This document shows positions 18,380 through 27,080 of a stretch of 64,000 nucleotides of DNA, one piece after another (position 1 is the stretch's first letter; every line of letters begins with the position of its first letter). The notes below the pieces were generated by a model. The model ran no database searches and was not told the DNA's origin. It was given only the letters and a program-made list of their open reading frames with translations. Origin of the DNA: an uncultured Oscillospiraceae bacterium (GTDB taxonomy: Bacteria; Bacillota; Clostridia; Oscillospirales; Ruminococcaceae); contig CAKSKG010000002.1 of NCBI GenBank assembly GCA_934464775.1, positions 120,194-184,193 of the forward strand, in the 5' to 3' direction. The translations under genes and the position numbers were made by a program.

Positions 18380-19024
18380 ATGCAGTTTGTCGAAAAATTC
18401 AGAAGAAAATTCCGCAATTTCGGAATCGAAAACCTAATGCTATATTTTATAATCACCATAGGCGCCATATGGGCAGCCGATTATATTTTCCCGACTCTGG
18501 GGCTTACAAGCTATCTTTCCTTTGACCGCAGTATGATACTTCACGGTCAGGTATGGCGGCTGATAACCTTTATGTTCATACCCACCACATCTCACCCGCT
18601 GTTTGTCCTGCTAAGCCTGTATTTTTACTATATAATCGGAACGGGGCTTGAAAACTACTGGGGCAAGACCACATTCACCCTTTATATCATCATCGGCTGG
18701 CTGCTGCAGGTGGGCGCAGGCTTTATCAGCGGCTATGCAATGTCCCATTATATGCTGCTGTCGATGTTTTTCGCCTATGCGATGCTGAATCCGAACGAAG
18801 AATTTCTGATGTTCTTTATAATACGCATCAAGGCAAAATACCTTGCGTTCATTGATGCGCTGTATATGCTGGCGGACTTCATATTTATACCGTCGGCAAT
18901 AACAAGACTGTCGATCGCAGGCTCAGTAGTGCTTTTCCTGATATTCTTCGGCGGAGATTTTATCGGCCGAATAAAAGCAAAGATACGCTATAAAAAATTC
19001 AAGGACAATTTCAAAAACAGATAA
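18380..19024 (+). CDS. Rhomboid-like membrane protein lacking the catalytic motif
   Basis: A 214-residue protein with about six membrane segments. The layout (WRLITFMFIP after helix 1, then a loop with GTGLENYWG, and MLNPNEEFLMFFIIRIKAKYLAFID) matches rhomboid-fold proteins. The GxSG active-site segment expected before the AYAMLNP stretch reads MSHYMLLSMFF, so the catalytic serine motif is not recognisable. It is probably a non-proteolytic rhomboid relative, a group common in Clostridia; its function is unknown. The start at 18380 follows GAAAGGACAA. Confidence 0.7.
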   Translation: MQFVEKFRRKFRNFGIENLMLYFIITIGAIWAADYIFPTLGLTSYLSFDRSMILHGQVWRLITFMFIPTTSHPLFVLLSLYFYYIIGTGLENYWGKTTFTLYIIIGWLLQVGAGFISGYAMSHYMLLSMFFAYAMLNPNEEFLMFFIIRIKAKYLAFIDALYMLADFIFIPSAITRLSIAGSVVLFLIFFGGDFIGRIKAKIRYKKFKDNFKNR

Positions 19025-19030
19025 CAAGCC

Positions 19031-19070
19031 AATGGATAATCGATAATTGAAGATTATTGATTATCCATTA
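19031..19070. repeat. AT-rich stem-loop and simple repeats
   Basis: AATGGATAATC and GATTATCCATT form an 11-bp stem, followed by runs of TTAACTATTAACT up to about 19105. It may end transcription of the rhomboid-like gene. The sequence is low-complexity. Confidence 0.45.
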
Positions 19071-19128
19071 TTAATTATCAACTATTAACTATTAACTGTT
19101 AACTAAATAAACTCGGGGGTCATGATAA

Positions 19129-19953
19129 ATGATAAGTATATTCCGCTGCCCTGTATGCGGCGAAAAGCTGGAGCGCACCGATAACGGCTATGTGTGCGGA
19201 AAGAACCACAATTTCGATCTGTCGAAAAAGGGCTATGTAAATCTTCTGCTGTCGGGAAATATGAATTCAAAGCTTCCCGGCGACAATAAGCTTATGGTAA
19301 ATGCACGCCGTGATTTTCTGCAAAAGGATTTCTACCGTCCCATGGCGGACACACTCTGCGAAACGGTCTGCGAAAATTTCGACGGAAGCATTCTGCTGGA
19401 CGCAGGCTGCGGCGAGGGATATTACACCGATCTTGTGTCGCAGTCACTTCACAAAAAATTTCCCGATGCACGCATCGGCGGAATTGATATATCAAAATCC
19501 GCCTGCGCATATGCCGCAAGAAAATGTCCTGCGGCGGAAATAGCGGTGGCAAGCATTTTCAGAATGCCGATAGCGGACGGCGGTGCAGACCTGATGATGA
19601 CGCTGTTTGCTCCCTGCTGCGAAGCCGAGTTCCGCCGCATTATCCGCAAAGACGGAATAATGATAATGGTCATTCCCTCCCCAAAGCATTTGTGGCAGCT
19701 GAAAGCCGCAGTATATGACGACCCCTATCCAAACGAGCCTCACGATTACAGCTTTGAGGGCTTCGATTTTCTCGGCAAAAAGGAGATCGCCGAAAAGATA
19801 GTTCTGGATTCAAATGAGGACATACGCAATCTCTTCACCATGACCCCATATTACTACAAAACAGGAGTAGAGGGTCACAAACGGGTAGAAAACCTTGAAA
19901 GACTTGAAACCGATATCGGCTTTGAAATACTTATCTACAAAAGAAAAACCTAA
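19129..19953 (+). CDS. RlmA-type 23S rRNA guanine-N1 methyltransferase
   Basis: SAM-dependent methyltransferase of 274 residues. The N-terminal zinc knuckle CPVCGEKL ... YVCGKNHNFD (residues 7-27) and the following SKKGYVNLL are typical of RlmA, which methylates a guanine in 23S rRNA. The SAM loop is LLDAGCGEGYYT. Whether the target is G745 or G748 cannot be told from sequence. It has its own terminator shared with the convergent phosphomutase. Confidence 0.82.
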   Translation: MISIFRCPVCGEKLERTDNGYVCGKNHNFDLSKKGYVNLLLSGNMNSKLPGDNKLMVNARRDFLQKDFYRPMADTLCETVCENFDGSILLDAGCGEGYYTDLVSQSLHKKFPDARIGGIDISKSACAYAARKCPAAEIAVASIFRMPIADGGADLMMTLFAPCCEAEFRRIIRKDGIMIMVIPSPKHLWQLKAAVYDDPYPNEPHDYSFEGFDFLGKKEIAEKIVLDSNEDIRNLFTMTPYYYKTGVEGHKRVENLERLETDIGFEILIYKRKT

Positions 19954-19960
19954 ATTATAA

Positions 19961-20010
19961 AAACCTCCCCTTCCGCACCGAAAACATATCGGTACGAAAG
20001 GGGAGGTTCT
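19961..20010. terminator. Bidirectional terminator
   Basis: AACCTCCCCTTCCGCACC (19962-19979) pairs with the reverse complement ending in GGGGAGGTT (to 20008). It separates the methyltransferase from the convergent phosphomutase. Confidence 0.8.
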
Positions 20011-20033
20011 TATATCAGTTAACGTTCAAAGGA

Positions 20034-21752
20034 TCAGAAACCGAGGATCTTTGTGAAGTCATCGGCGATCTTTGTCTGAAGCTCCTGAGCGGCAGACTGT
20101 GTTTCACCTGTTGTTGTGAAGTAAGCCTTGATCTTAGGCTCTGTGCCGGAGGGACGGATAACAACGCTTGCGCCGTCTGTCAGTGTGAATGTGAGCACGT
20201 CCGACTTGGGAAGTGTGAGCATTGTCTTTGCACCTGTTGCTGTGTCAACAGATGTGCCTGCCATGTAATCGTCAAACTTTGTAACGGAAAGTCCGCCGAT
20301 AGTCTTGGGTGTGTTTGTGCGGAGGTCAGCCATGATCTCCTTCATGCGCTCCATGCCTGTTGCGCCTTCGCAGGTGAAGGACTTCTGGGAGTGGAGATAT
20401 ACACCGTACTTGTTGTACATATTCTCACGTGCCTGAAGCAGTGAGATGCCCTTTGTGCGGTAGAATGCAGCCATTTCGCAGATGAGCATGGAAGCAACAA
20501 CAGCGTCCTTGTCACGTACATAAGAGCCTGCAAGATAGCCGTAGCTCTCCTCGAAGCCGAAGATGTAACGGTTCTCCTGACCCTTTGCCTCCAGGAAGCC
20601 GATCTGCTCGCCGATGAACTTGAAGCCTGTGAGAACGTCGATGAGCTTAACGCCGTATTCGTCTGCGATCTTCTTTGCGAGGTCTGTTGTAACGATAGTC
20701 TTTACGGCAACAGGCTCTTCGGGCATTGTGCCGAGCTTTGTTCTTTCTGCGCAGATGTATTCGAGGAGCATTGCGCCTACTTCGTTTCCAGTGAAGAGAA
20801 CATAATTGCCCTTGTCGTCGGGAACTGCGATACCAACTCTGTCGCAGTCGGGGTCTGTTGCAAGGAGAAGGTCAGGCTTTACTGTTTCGCAGAGCTTCAG
20901 ACCATAAGCAAGTGCTTCCTTGATCTCGGGGTTGGGGAAAGGACAGGTCTTGAATGTTCCGTCGGGATATTCCTGTTCGGGAACAACTGTTACCTCTTCA
21001 ATGCCGATCTTCTTGAGGATAGCTCTTACGGGCTTGTTGCCTGTACCGTTGAGAGGAGTGTATACTACCTTGAGTCCGCTTGCGGGAACCAGATCTGTGT
21101 GGATACCCTGCTCATAAACCTTGTCAAGGTACTTGTCGATAACTTCCTGCTTGATGTATTCGACCTTGCCGTCGGCAACAGCTGTATCGAAAGCCATTGT
21201 CTTTGCGCCGCCGAACATATCAACGGAGTTGATGTTTTTAAGTACGATCTCGGCTGCGCCAAGTGTGAGCTGGCAGCCGTCTGCGCCGTATACCTTGTAG
21301 CCGTTGTACTTTGCAGGGTTGTGGGAAGCTGTTACCATGATGCCTGCGCTGCACTTCAGCTCACGTACTGCCCATGAGAGCATGGGAGTGGGCATAAGCT
21401 CTGTATAGATATAAGCCTTGATGCCGTTTGCAGCCAGCACTGCTGCTGCTTCCTTTGCGAAAACATCGGACTTGATACGGCTGTCATAGGAGATAGCAAC
21501 GGAGGGAGCGGAGAATGTTTCCTTGAGATAATCAGCAAGACCCTGTGTTGCGCGTCTGATAGTATAAATATTCATACGGTAAGCGCCTGCGCCGATAACG
21601 CCGCGGAGACCGCCTGTACCGAATTCCAGATCACGGTAGAATCTGTCTGTGATAGCATCGTCGTCGCCCTCGATAGACTTGAGTTCAGTCTGAAGGTCGG
21701 GATCGTCAACTGCCTTTTCACACCAGAGTGCATAAAGTTCCTTTTCGTTCAT
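20034..21752 (-). CDS. pgcA: Phosphoglucomutase / phosphomannomutase
   Basis: Interconverts hexose 1- and 6-phosphates through a phosphoserine. It has 572 residues. The early FGTGGLRGVIG, the phosphoserine loop MVTASHNPAKYNGYK, the Mg2+ loop DPDCDRVG, the sugar loop GFEESYGY and the phosphate loop RPSGTEPKIKAY are all intact. The long form matches the PgcA type used for UDP-glucose and glycolipid synthesis in Firmicutes. GAGGTGATTTTATA precedes the ATG. It is a single gene. Confidence 0.93.
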   Translation of the reverse strand: MNEKELYALWCEKAVDDPDLQTELKSIEGDDDAITDRFYRDLEFGTGGLRGVIGAGAYRMNIYTIRRATQGLADYLKETFSAPSVAISYDSRIKSDVFAKEAAAVLAANGIKAYIYTELMPTPMLSWAVRELKCSAGIMVTASHNPAKYNGYKVYGADGCQLTLGAAEIVLKNINSVDMFGGAKTMAFDTAVADGKVEYIKQEVIDKYLDKVYEQGIHTDLVPASGLKVVYTPLNGTGNKPVRAILKKIGIEEVTVVPEQEYPDGTFKTCPFPNPEIKEALAYGLKLCETVKPDLLLATDPDCDRVGIAVPDDKGNYVLFTGNEVGAMLLEYICAERTKLGTMPEEPVAVKTIVTTDLAKKIADEYGVKLIDVLTGFKFIGEQIGFLEAKGQENRYIFGFEESYGYLAGSYVRDKDAVVASMLICEMAAFYRTKGISLLQARENMYNKYGVYLHSQKSFTCEGATGMERMKEIMADLRTNTPKTIGGLSVTKFDDYMAGTSVDTATGAKTMLTLPKSDVLTFTLTDGASVVIRPSGTEPKIKAYFTTTGETQSAAQELQTKIADDFTKILGF

Positions 21753-21800
21753 TATAAAATCACCTCATATAAAATAGATAAGATTCACCATACCAAACTA

Positions 21801-21828
21801 ATTATAACATATTTTCCGAAAAATGCAA
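21801..21828 (-). promoter_or_regulatory. Promoter of the phosphomutase gene
   Basis: Minus strand TTGCAT (21823-21828), 16 bases, TATAAT (21801-21806). Confidence 0.6.
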
Positions 21829-21954
21829 ACATTTTTTTATTAATGAATTACACGAATCTGTACACCTGCAATACATATTTATGAAACAATTAGCATAAGT
21901 AAACGATTAAGACAGCACCGCCGCAAAATCTGTTCGACAAATTTCGATATGATA

Positions 21955-21983
21955 TTGAAATCCGCCAAAGTAAATGTTATAAT
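21955..21983 (+). promoter_or_regulatory. Promoter of the ComM-type ATPase gene
   Basis: TTGAAA (21955-21960), 17 bases, TATAAT (21978-21983). The predicted start is near 21990, which is the first base of the long hairpin that follows. Confidence 0.7.
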
Positions 21984-21990
21984 TAAGTAA

Positions 21991-22075
21991 AGGTCGCATC
22001 TAAAAACCATAGTATCTCAGAGATGCTTGCAGATGAGGTGCTAAGGCTTTAGCCGCTGGTTTTTAGAGGCGACCT
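21991..22075 (+). promoter_or_regulatory. Long 5' hairpin element of unknown class
   Basis: Two 19-base arms, 21991-22009 and 22057-22075, are complementary except for one position (GGTCGCATCTAAAAACC against GGTCGCCTCTAAAAACC reversed). The interior has two smaller stems, ATCTC/GAGAT and GCTAA/TTAGC. Given the promoter just upstream, the arms would be the very 5' end of the mRNA and the hairpin would end 26 bases before the start codon. It may be a regulatory RNA structure or an inserted palindromic element; I do not recognise a riboswitch class. Confidence 0.6.
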
Positions 22076-22101
22076 AAATACATCTCAAAGGATCTGATAA
22101 T

Positions 22102-23631
22102 ATGTATACAAGCGTCAACAGCCTCGGTCTTTTCGGACTGAACGCTTTTCCCGTAGATGTTGAGATAGAAGTGAGCAAGGGCACGCCCTCCTTTGATATA
22201 GTGGGGCTGGGCGATATGGTGGTCAAGGAGAGCCGTGAGCGTATCCGTGCGGCACTGCGCAGCTCGGGTGTGAGCTTTCCGCTTGCAAGGGTGATAGTAA
22301 ATCTTGCTCCCGCCGATACAAAGAAAACGGGCAGTATGCATGATCTTGCAATACTTTCCTCGCTGCTTAAAGTCACGGGCATAATAACCGACGATCTTTC
22401 AAAGACCGCATTTATAGGCGAGGTGGCTCTAAACGGAGATATACGCCCCATTAACGGCGTTCTGCCTATGGTGCTGCTTGCAAAAAGCGAGGGTTTTCAG
22501 AGTGTTTTTGTCCCCGAAGCAAATGCTTTTGAGGCAAGCGTTGTGGAGGGGATCGATGTATACGGCGTGGAAAATGTAACTGCGCTGATACGTCATTTTG
22601 AGCGTGAGGACGTGATAATCCCACGGGAGCATTACATTCCCTCCGCCGCCGGGCATTTTCTTACCTGCGGTGATTTTTCCGAGGTAAAGGGTCAGGACAC
22701 CGCAAAGCGTGCGCTGGAATATGCAGCCTGCGGCGGTCATAATGTTTTGATGATCGGCTCACCCGGATCGGGCAAATCCATGCTGGCAAAGCGCATACCC
22801 TCCATACTTCCCGAAATGACCTTTGAGGAATCCATTGAGATAACGAAAATACATTCCATAAGCGGACTTATAACAAAGGATCACCCTCTTGTGACGGAGC
22901 GGCCTTTCCGCTCGCCCCATCATACCATATCCTCGGCAGGACTTGCAGGCGGCGGGACGATACCTCACCCCGGAGAGATATCACTGGCGCATAACGGCGT
23001 GCTTTTTCTTGATGAGCTGCCCGAATTTTCCCGTCAGACCCTTGAAGTTCTCCGTCAGCCGCTGGAGGATCAGCGAGTGACCATATCACGTTCGCTGGGA
23101 ACGGTGGAATATCCCTGCTCGTTCATGCTTGTGGCGGCAATGAATCCCTGTCCCTGCGGATATTACGGTCACCCCACACGTGAATGCACCTGCGGCACAA
23201 GAGCCGTGAAGCAGTATCTTTCCAAAATCAGCGGACCATTGCTGGATCGGTTCGATATCCATGTTGAAGCCGCCCCCGTGGAATATGCAAGCCTGCGCTC
23301 CGACCGAAAGGAAGAAACTTCGGCGGAGATACGCCAGCGTGTGCAGGAGGCAAGGGATATCCAGAACAGGCGCTTTAAGGGCACTGAGATAAAATGCAAT
23401 GCGGGAATAACCCCCGATATCCTTAAAGAAGTATGTCCGCTGACGGACGCAGCATCGGATATGCTGGGAAAGGTATTTGAGAAAATGGGACTTTCCGCCC
23501 GTGCATATGACCGTATCTTAAAGGTTGCAAGAACCATTGCGGACGTTGACAAATCGGAAATGATCGACAAAAAGCACATAGCACAGGCAGTCCAGTTCAG
23601 AAGTCTGGACAGAAAATACTGGGGAAACTGA
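22102..23631 (+). CDS. comM: YifB/ComM-family Mg-chelatase-like AAA+ ATPase
   Basis: A 509-residue protein with the three ComM parts: an N-terminal Lon-protease-like ChlI domain (about 20-140), an AAA+ core with Walker A MIGSPGSGKSM and Walker B VLFLDELPEF, and the C-terminal Mg-chelatase domain with AMNPCPCGYYG. In Proteobacteria ComM is a helicase for branch migration in natural transformation; the role in Clostridia is less clear. AAAGGA precedes the start. It is a single gene with its own promoter and terminator. Confidence 0.88.
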   Translation: MYTSVNSLGLFGLNAFPVDVEIEVSKGTPSFDIVGLGDMVVKESRERIRAALRSSGVSFPLARVIVNLAPADTKKTGSMHDLAILSSLLKVTGIITDDLSKTAFIGEVALNGDIRPINGVLPMVLLAKSEGFQSVFVPEANAFEASVVEGIDVYGVENVTALIRHFEREDVIIPREHYIPSAAGHFLTCGDFSEVKGQDTAKRALEYAACGGHNVLMIGSPGSGKSMLAKRIPSILPEMTFEESIEITKIHSISGLITKDHPLVTERPFRSPHHTISSAGLAGGGTIPHPGEISLAHNGVLFLDELPEFSRQTLEVLRQPLEDQRVTISRSLGTVEYPCSFMLVAAMNPCPCGYYGHPTRECTCGTRAVKQYLSKISGPLLDRFDIHVEAAPVEYASLRSDRKEETSAEIRQRVQEARDIQNRRFKGTEIKCNAGITPDILKEVCPLTDAASDMLGKVFEKMGLSARAYDRILKVARTIADVDKSEMIDKKHIAQAVQFRSLDRKYWGN

Positions 23632-23635
23632 TAAA

Positions 23636-23686
23636 TAAAAACCCTCTCCCATGCAGAGCATTTCAGCATGGGAGAGGGTTTTTATT
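23636..23686. terminator. Bidirectional terminator
   Basis: AAAAACCCTCTCCCATGC (23637-23654) pairs with GCATGGGAGAGGGTTTTT (23666-23683). It divides comM from the convergent histidine kinase. Confidence 0.88.
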
Positions 23687-23711
23687 TGTGAAGTCAAGCA
23701 GTAAAATATCC

Positions 23712-25082
23712 TCATTTCTTCATAATGATCGACATACTGCGTGACGGTGCCTTTTCATCATTAAGCATAAAATCCGCACTTTCGGGATTTATCTTCGGCA
23801 GTATCACAGCTATCCTTGTGCCGATGCCGACGCAGCTGGAGATATCAAATCTGCCGCCGTGACGGTCAACTATCCACTTTGCAATGGACAGCCCCAGTCC
23901 CGTTCCGCCCGTATCACGGCTCCTTGCAGGGTCTGCACGGTAGAAGCGCTCAAAGATATGCTCGATATCGCTCTGCTCCATGCCGATGCCTGTATCCTGC
24001 ACCTCGAAGCACACCTCTCCCTGAACGTTCCGCCTTACACGGAGAGTTATCTCTCCGCCTGCGGGAGTGTACTTTTTTGCGTTGTCGGTAAGTATGCGTG
24101 CGGTCTGCTTGATAAGCGAGATGTCGCCGTATGCCTTGAAATCGCCCTGTATATCCGCAAGGTATGCATGAGTCTCGTCAATAAGCCGATATTCGCTGCA
24201 TACGTCCTTTATAACGTCGGAAAGAGAGAAAACGTCCTTGTTTATCACCTGCTTGCCGTTATCACCCCTTGCAAGGAACAGCAGCTGCTCCACCAGCCTG
24301 TTTATGTGGTCGGATTCGTTTTTAAGTGCGGTTATTGATTCGTCCAACACCTTTTCATCGCTTTTTCCCCAGCGTGAAAGCATATCGGTATAACCCTTGA
24401 TAACGGCAATGGGCGTCCTAAGCTCATGAGATGCGTCATTGACGAACTGCGCCTGTCGGATATAGGACTCACGCATTCTGTCCAGCAGGGAATTTACTGC
24501 GTCCTCGATAACTTTAAGATCGCTGTTTCCCGTATGGATATGGGCAGAACCGATAGGATCGGCGCTGTCTATGGCGGAACGCAGTCCTGTCAGATCCATA
24601 GGCTCTGCATCGGCTTCGGCTTCGGATTTTGCTTCCGTGGGGATATCTATTGGTGCGGAAACAATAACATTCGCCGAATCGGCAAGCTCGTTCAGCGGAC
24701 GGAGCAGCTTTCTTGCACGCTTTGCTCCCGATACGGCTCCGCATATGACCGATATTATCTGTATCGTAAGAACTATCATTCCGACATAAAGAGCGGAGCG
24801 CAGAAAAAATTCCGCAGATACGCTGCGGCCGCCGAAAATATATTCCGCACCGCCGAAAATTTTTGAAGGGTCGGCAGTTATCGTACCGAAGGTAAGCTGT
24901 CTGCGGATATCGAGAATTATGCTTCCAGCTTCCTTTTCCTTGGAATAACACCAGCCTGCTGTAAGCAGCAGGCTCATTATAATATCCATAAGCAGGAAGT
25001 TTCCCAGCGAGCGCAGCGCCCAGTAGCGGTTTATCTGACCCGCAAGGGAATCGCCGCCGGGCTGTTTGTTTTTCTTTGGCAT
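23712..25082 (-). CDS. Sensor histidine kinase
   Basis: A 456-residue membrane kinase. Two membrane segments (about residues 20-42 and 85-108) flank a short extracellular loop; a HAMP-like linker with an inserted Ala/Asp/Glu-rich stretch follows. The HisKA site is NDASHELRTPIAVIKGY; the ATPase has the N box DNAKKYTP, G1 DTGIGM and G2 GGTGLGLSIAKWI. ATG 25082 is chosen because AAAGGGAAC lies about ten bases upstream and it starts 13 bases after the regulator gene. It pairs with the response regulator encoded just upstream. Confidence 0.92.
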   Translation of the reverse strand: MPKKNKQPGGDSLAGQINRYWALRSLGNFLLMDIIMSLLLTAGWCYSKEKEAGSIILDIRRQLTFGTITADPSKIFGGAEYIFGGRSVSAEFFLRSALYVGMIVLTIQIISVICGAVSGAKRARKLLRPLNELADSANVIVSAPIDIPTEAKSEAEADAEPMDLTGLRSAIDSADPIGSAHIHTGNSDLKVIEDAVNSLLDRMRESYIRQAQFVNDASHELRTPIAVIKGYTDMLSRWGKSDEKVLDESITALKNESDHINRLVEQLLFLARGDNGKQVINKDVFSLSDVIKDVCSEYRLIDETHAYLADIQGDFKAYGDISLIKQTARILTDNAKKYTPAGGEITLRVRRNVQGEVCFEVQDTGIGMEQSDIEHIFERFYRADPARSRDTGGTGLGLSIAKWIVDRHGGRFDISSCVGIGTRIAVILPKINPESADFMLNDEKAPSRSMSIIMKK

Positions 25083-25095
25083 ATCACTGTTCCCT

Positions 25096-25794
25096 TTACT
25101 TGATAACGTATCCCACGCCGCGGACGGTGGATATAAGATGTATGCCGAAAACATCGTCGATCTTGCTGCGGAGATATCTTATGTATACGTCAACAACATT
25201 TGTCTCGCCCATATAATCATAGCCCCATACCTTTTCCAGCAGGACATCACGGGACATTACTATCGAGCGGTTTTCCATAAGCGTTACCAACAGGGTAAAT
25301 TCACGGTTGGTAAGCTCAATGGGAGTATCATTGTATGAAACGGTGTGGCGTGCGGTATCTGCGGTAACGCCGCAGGCTTCAAGCACTTCTCCCTGCGGAG
25401 CGGCGCTTTCGGCTGCGGAAGCTGTTCTTGTCTCGGTCTGACGGAGAACAGCCCTTATCCTCGCCAGCAGCTCTTCTATCGCAAAGGGCTTGGTCATATA
25501 ATCGTTTGCGCCCATGTCCAGCCCCGACACCTTATCCATAACGGCGTCACGGGCTGTAAGCATGATAACGGGCAGATCGGAGCTTTTTCTGAGACGGCGA
25601 AGCACCTCAAGACCGTTGAGCTGAGGCAGCATTATATCCAGCAGCACAAGATCAAAGCTGCCGCTTTCGGCCTTTTCAAGACCCGTTCTGCCGTCGCCTG
25701 CCACCTCGACCTCATAGCCCTCATGTGTAAGCTCCAGCTCTACAAAGCGTGCGAGCTGTGCTTCGTCCTCCACCAGCAATATCCTATCCGCCAT
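25096..25794 (-). CDS. OmpR/PhoB-family response regulator
   Basis: A 232-residue regulator. The receiver domain has LLVEDEAQ (acidic pair), phospho-acceptor in LVLLDIMLP, T in MLTARD and K in MTKPFAIEEL; the C-terminal winged helix has LTNREFTLL, VWGYDY and TVRGVGYVIK. It is the partner of the downstream kinase. The operon also contains two upstream UBA-like membrane proteins. Target genes are unknown; a possible operator lies at 26985-27003. Confidence 0.94.
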   Translation of the reverse strand: MADRILLVEDEAQLARFVELELTHEGYEVEVAGDGRTGLEKAESGSFDLVLLDIMLPQLNGLEVLRRLRKSSDLPVIMLTARDAVMDKVSGLDMGANDYMTKPFAIEELLARIRAVLRQTETRTASAAESAAPQGEVLEACGVTADTARHTVSYNDTPIELTNREFTLLVTLMENRSIVMSRDVLLEKVWGYDYMGETNVVDVYIRYLRSKIDDVFGIHLISTVRGVGYVIK

Positions 25795-25817
25795 TTTTGA
25801 CCGTTCCTTTCAGTACA

Positions 25818-26327
25818 TCATCTGTATTTGTTCTTCAGCTTTTCCGCGCCCTCCGAGGCTTTGTTCATAGCACTGTTTATTTCGCTGTGATCCGCTCCCG
25901 TTCCCTCAAAATGATATCGGCAGCCTATGAAAAGCCCCACAATCATAAGAGGAAGTGTTATCCAGAAACAGAGGATAAGCAGTATTATAAGCAAAAGTAT
26001 CGGCATTTCCACAAGTCTTTTTCCGCTTCTCGATACCACAAATCTGTTGTCAAGACCGTAATTGAGTACGGAATTCAGGCTTTTTTTCAGCTCCGATTCG
26101 GGCTGAGTGGCTGACTTGGGAATATTATTGTATGCGCTTCCCGCTTTTCGGGTATTGTCCGCCGTAGTAAAGCTGGCGGAGGTGCGCTTGATTATGCCTT
26201 GGGCTTCAAGCAGCGAAACGGCGTCAAGGATATCGCCGTCGCTTTCTTCGAGTGCCTTCATGGCGTCAATTGGTGATATTCCGAATCGTTTGCTGAGAGT
26301 TTCGGCTTTTTCCTGATATGATTCCAT
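25818..26327 (-). CDS. DUF4342-type protein with UBA-like N-terminus and membrane segment (paralogue 2)
   Basis: A 169-residue protein. The first 50 residues (ISPIDAMKALEESDGDILDAVSLLE) look like the UBA-like three-helix domain also found in NAC and Ts-type proteins. After a polar linker, a strongly hydrophobic segment follows near residue 115 (LLLIILLILCFWITLPLMIV). The C-terminus is charged and cytosolic. ATG 26327 follows AGGAG. It is a paralogue of the next gene upstream, in the same operon as the two-component system. The function is unknown. Confidence 0.75.
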   Translation of the reverse strand: MESYQEKAETLSKRFGISPIDAMKALEESDGDILDAVSLLEAQGIIKRTSASFTTADNTRKAGSAYNNIPKSATQPESELKKSLNSVLNYGLDNRFVVSRSGKRLVEMPILLLIILLILCFWITLPLMIVGLFIGCRYHFEGTGADHSEINSAMNKASEGAEKLKNKYR

Positions 26328-26379
26328 ATTGGCAGCTCCTTTCAAATATATGATATACTATATTATATCATATATCGGC

Positions 26380-26838
26380 TTATTTTTCAAGTCTTATTCC
26401 GTTTCCGTCGGAATTTCCGCTCATATTGAAGCCTGCGGAGATATACTGCGGCTGAACGGAGCTGTCCGTGATGCCGTCCTTGCTCACCTTGAATTTATAA
26501 CCGATTATCATAGCGATAACAGCGGCAGGGAGAGCAAGCTCGATACAAAGAATGCCGATTATAACGGCTGCCGTAACGGGAATGCTGAAAACCCTTTTTG
26601 TTGCGCTGTACATTTCAAAATTATAGGAATTGCCCTTGCGGACAAGCTTTTTAACGCTGTCTGCACAGTCGGAAGCTCCCTTTTTGAGCTTTGACGACGG
26701 AGAGCCTTTTCCCTGCTTTTCGAGATAAACCATTGCGTCAAGAATATCCCAGTTTGAAGCTTCAAGAGCTTCCTTTGCCTCTTCATACGATACGTTTGTA
26801 CGTCTTACGAGTTCTTCTGCCTTTGCAAATGTGTCCAT
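26380..26838 (-). CDS. DUF4342-type protein with UBA-like N-terminus and membrane segment (paralogue 1)
   Basis: A 152-residue protein with the same build as its neighbour: a UBA-like segment (VSYEEAKEALEASNWDILDAMVYLEKQG), a Lys-rich linker, a membrane segment near residues 88-115, and a short Gly/Ser-rich tail. It is the first gene of a four-gene operon (two paralogues, regulator, kinase). AAAGG precedes the ATG. It may report envelope state to the kinase or be its output; this is inference from context only. Confidence 0.75.
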   Translation of the reverse strand: MDTFAKAEELVRRTNVSYEEAKEALEASNWDILDAMVYLEKQGKGSPSSKLKKGASDCADSVKKLVRKGNSYNFEMYSATKRVFSIPVTAAVIIGILCIELALPAAVIAMIIGYKFKVSKDGITDSSVQPQYISAGFNMSGNSDGNGIRLEK

Positions 26839-26967
26839 GATATCAACCTTTCAATGCTCTTGATGTGAGCGCAGGGTGCTGAACCTGCGCTCACACCGAT
26901 AAAAAATACGTTTTGCCGACCATAGGATCTGTTCGGTAACTATATAATATATCCTCAACATTAAAGA

Positions 26968-27003
26968 AAAAAGCTGATTTTTATTAGAATAAGATTAGAA
27001 AAA
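26968..27003. promoter_or_regulatory. Possible response-regulator binding site
   Basis: Between the divergent DUF4342 operon and spoIIP, TTAGAAT and TTAGAAA are repeated 11 bases apart (26986-27003), with a related AAAAATCAG on one side and CTGATTTTT on the other. Eleven-base direct repeats are typical of OmpR-family sites. Tentative. Confidence 0.3.
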
Positions 27004-27080
27004 TCAGACCGTATCATTTGAATATTTCCCCAACAAACAGCGTATACTATAACCAAACCAAAAATGAAAGGACAGATAAA

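Noticed and set aside
19031..19110. Possible insertion-sequence end
   Set aside because: The TTAACTATTAACT runs are simple AT-rich repeats with no transposase or target duplication.
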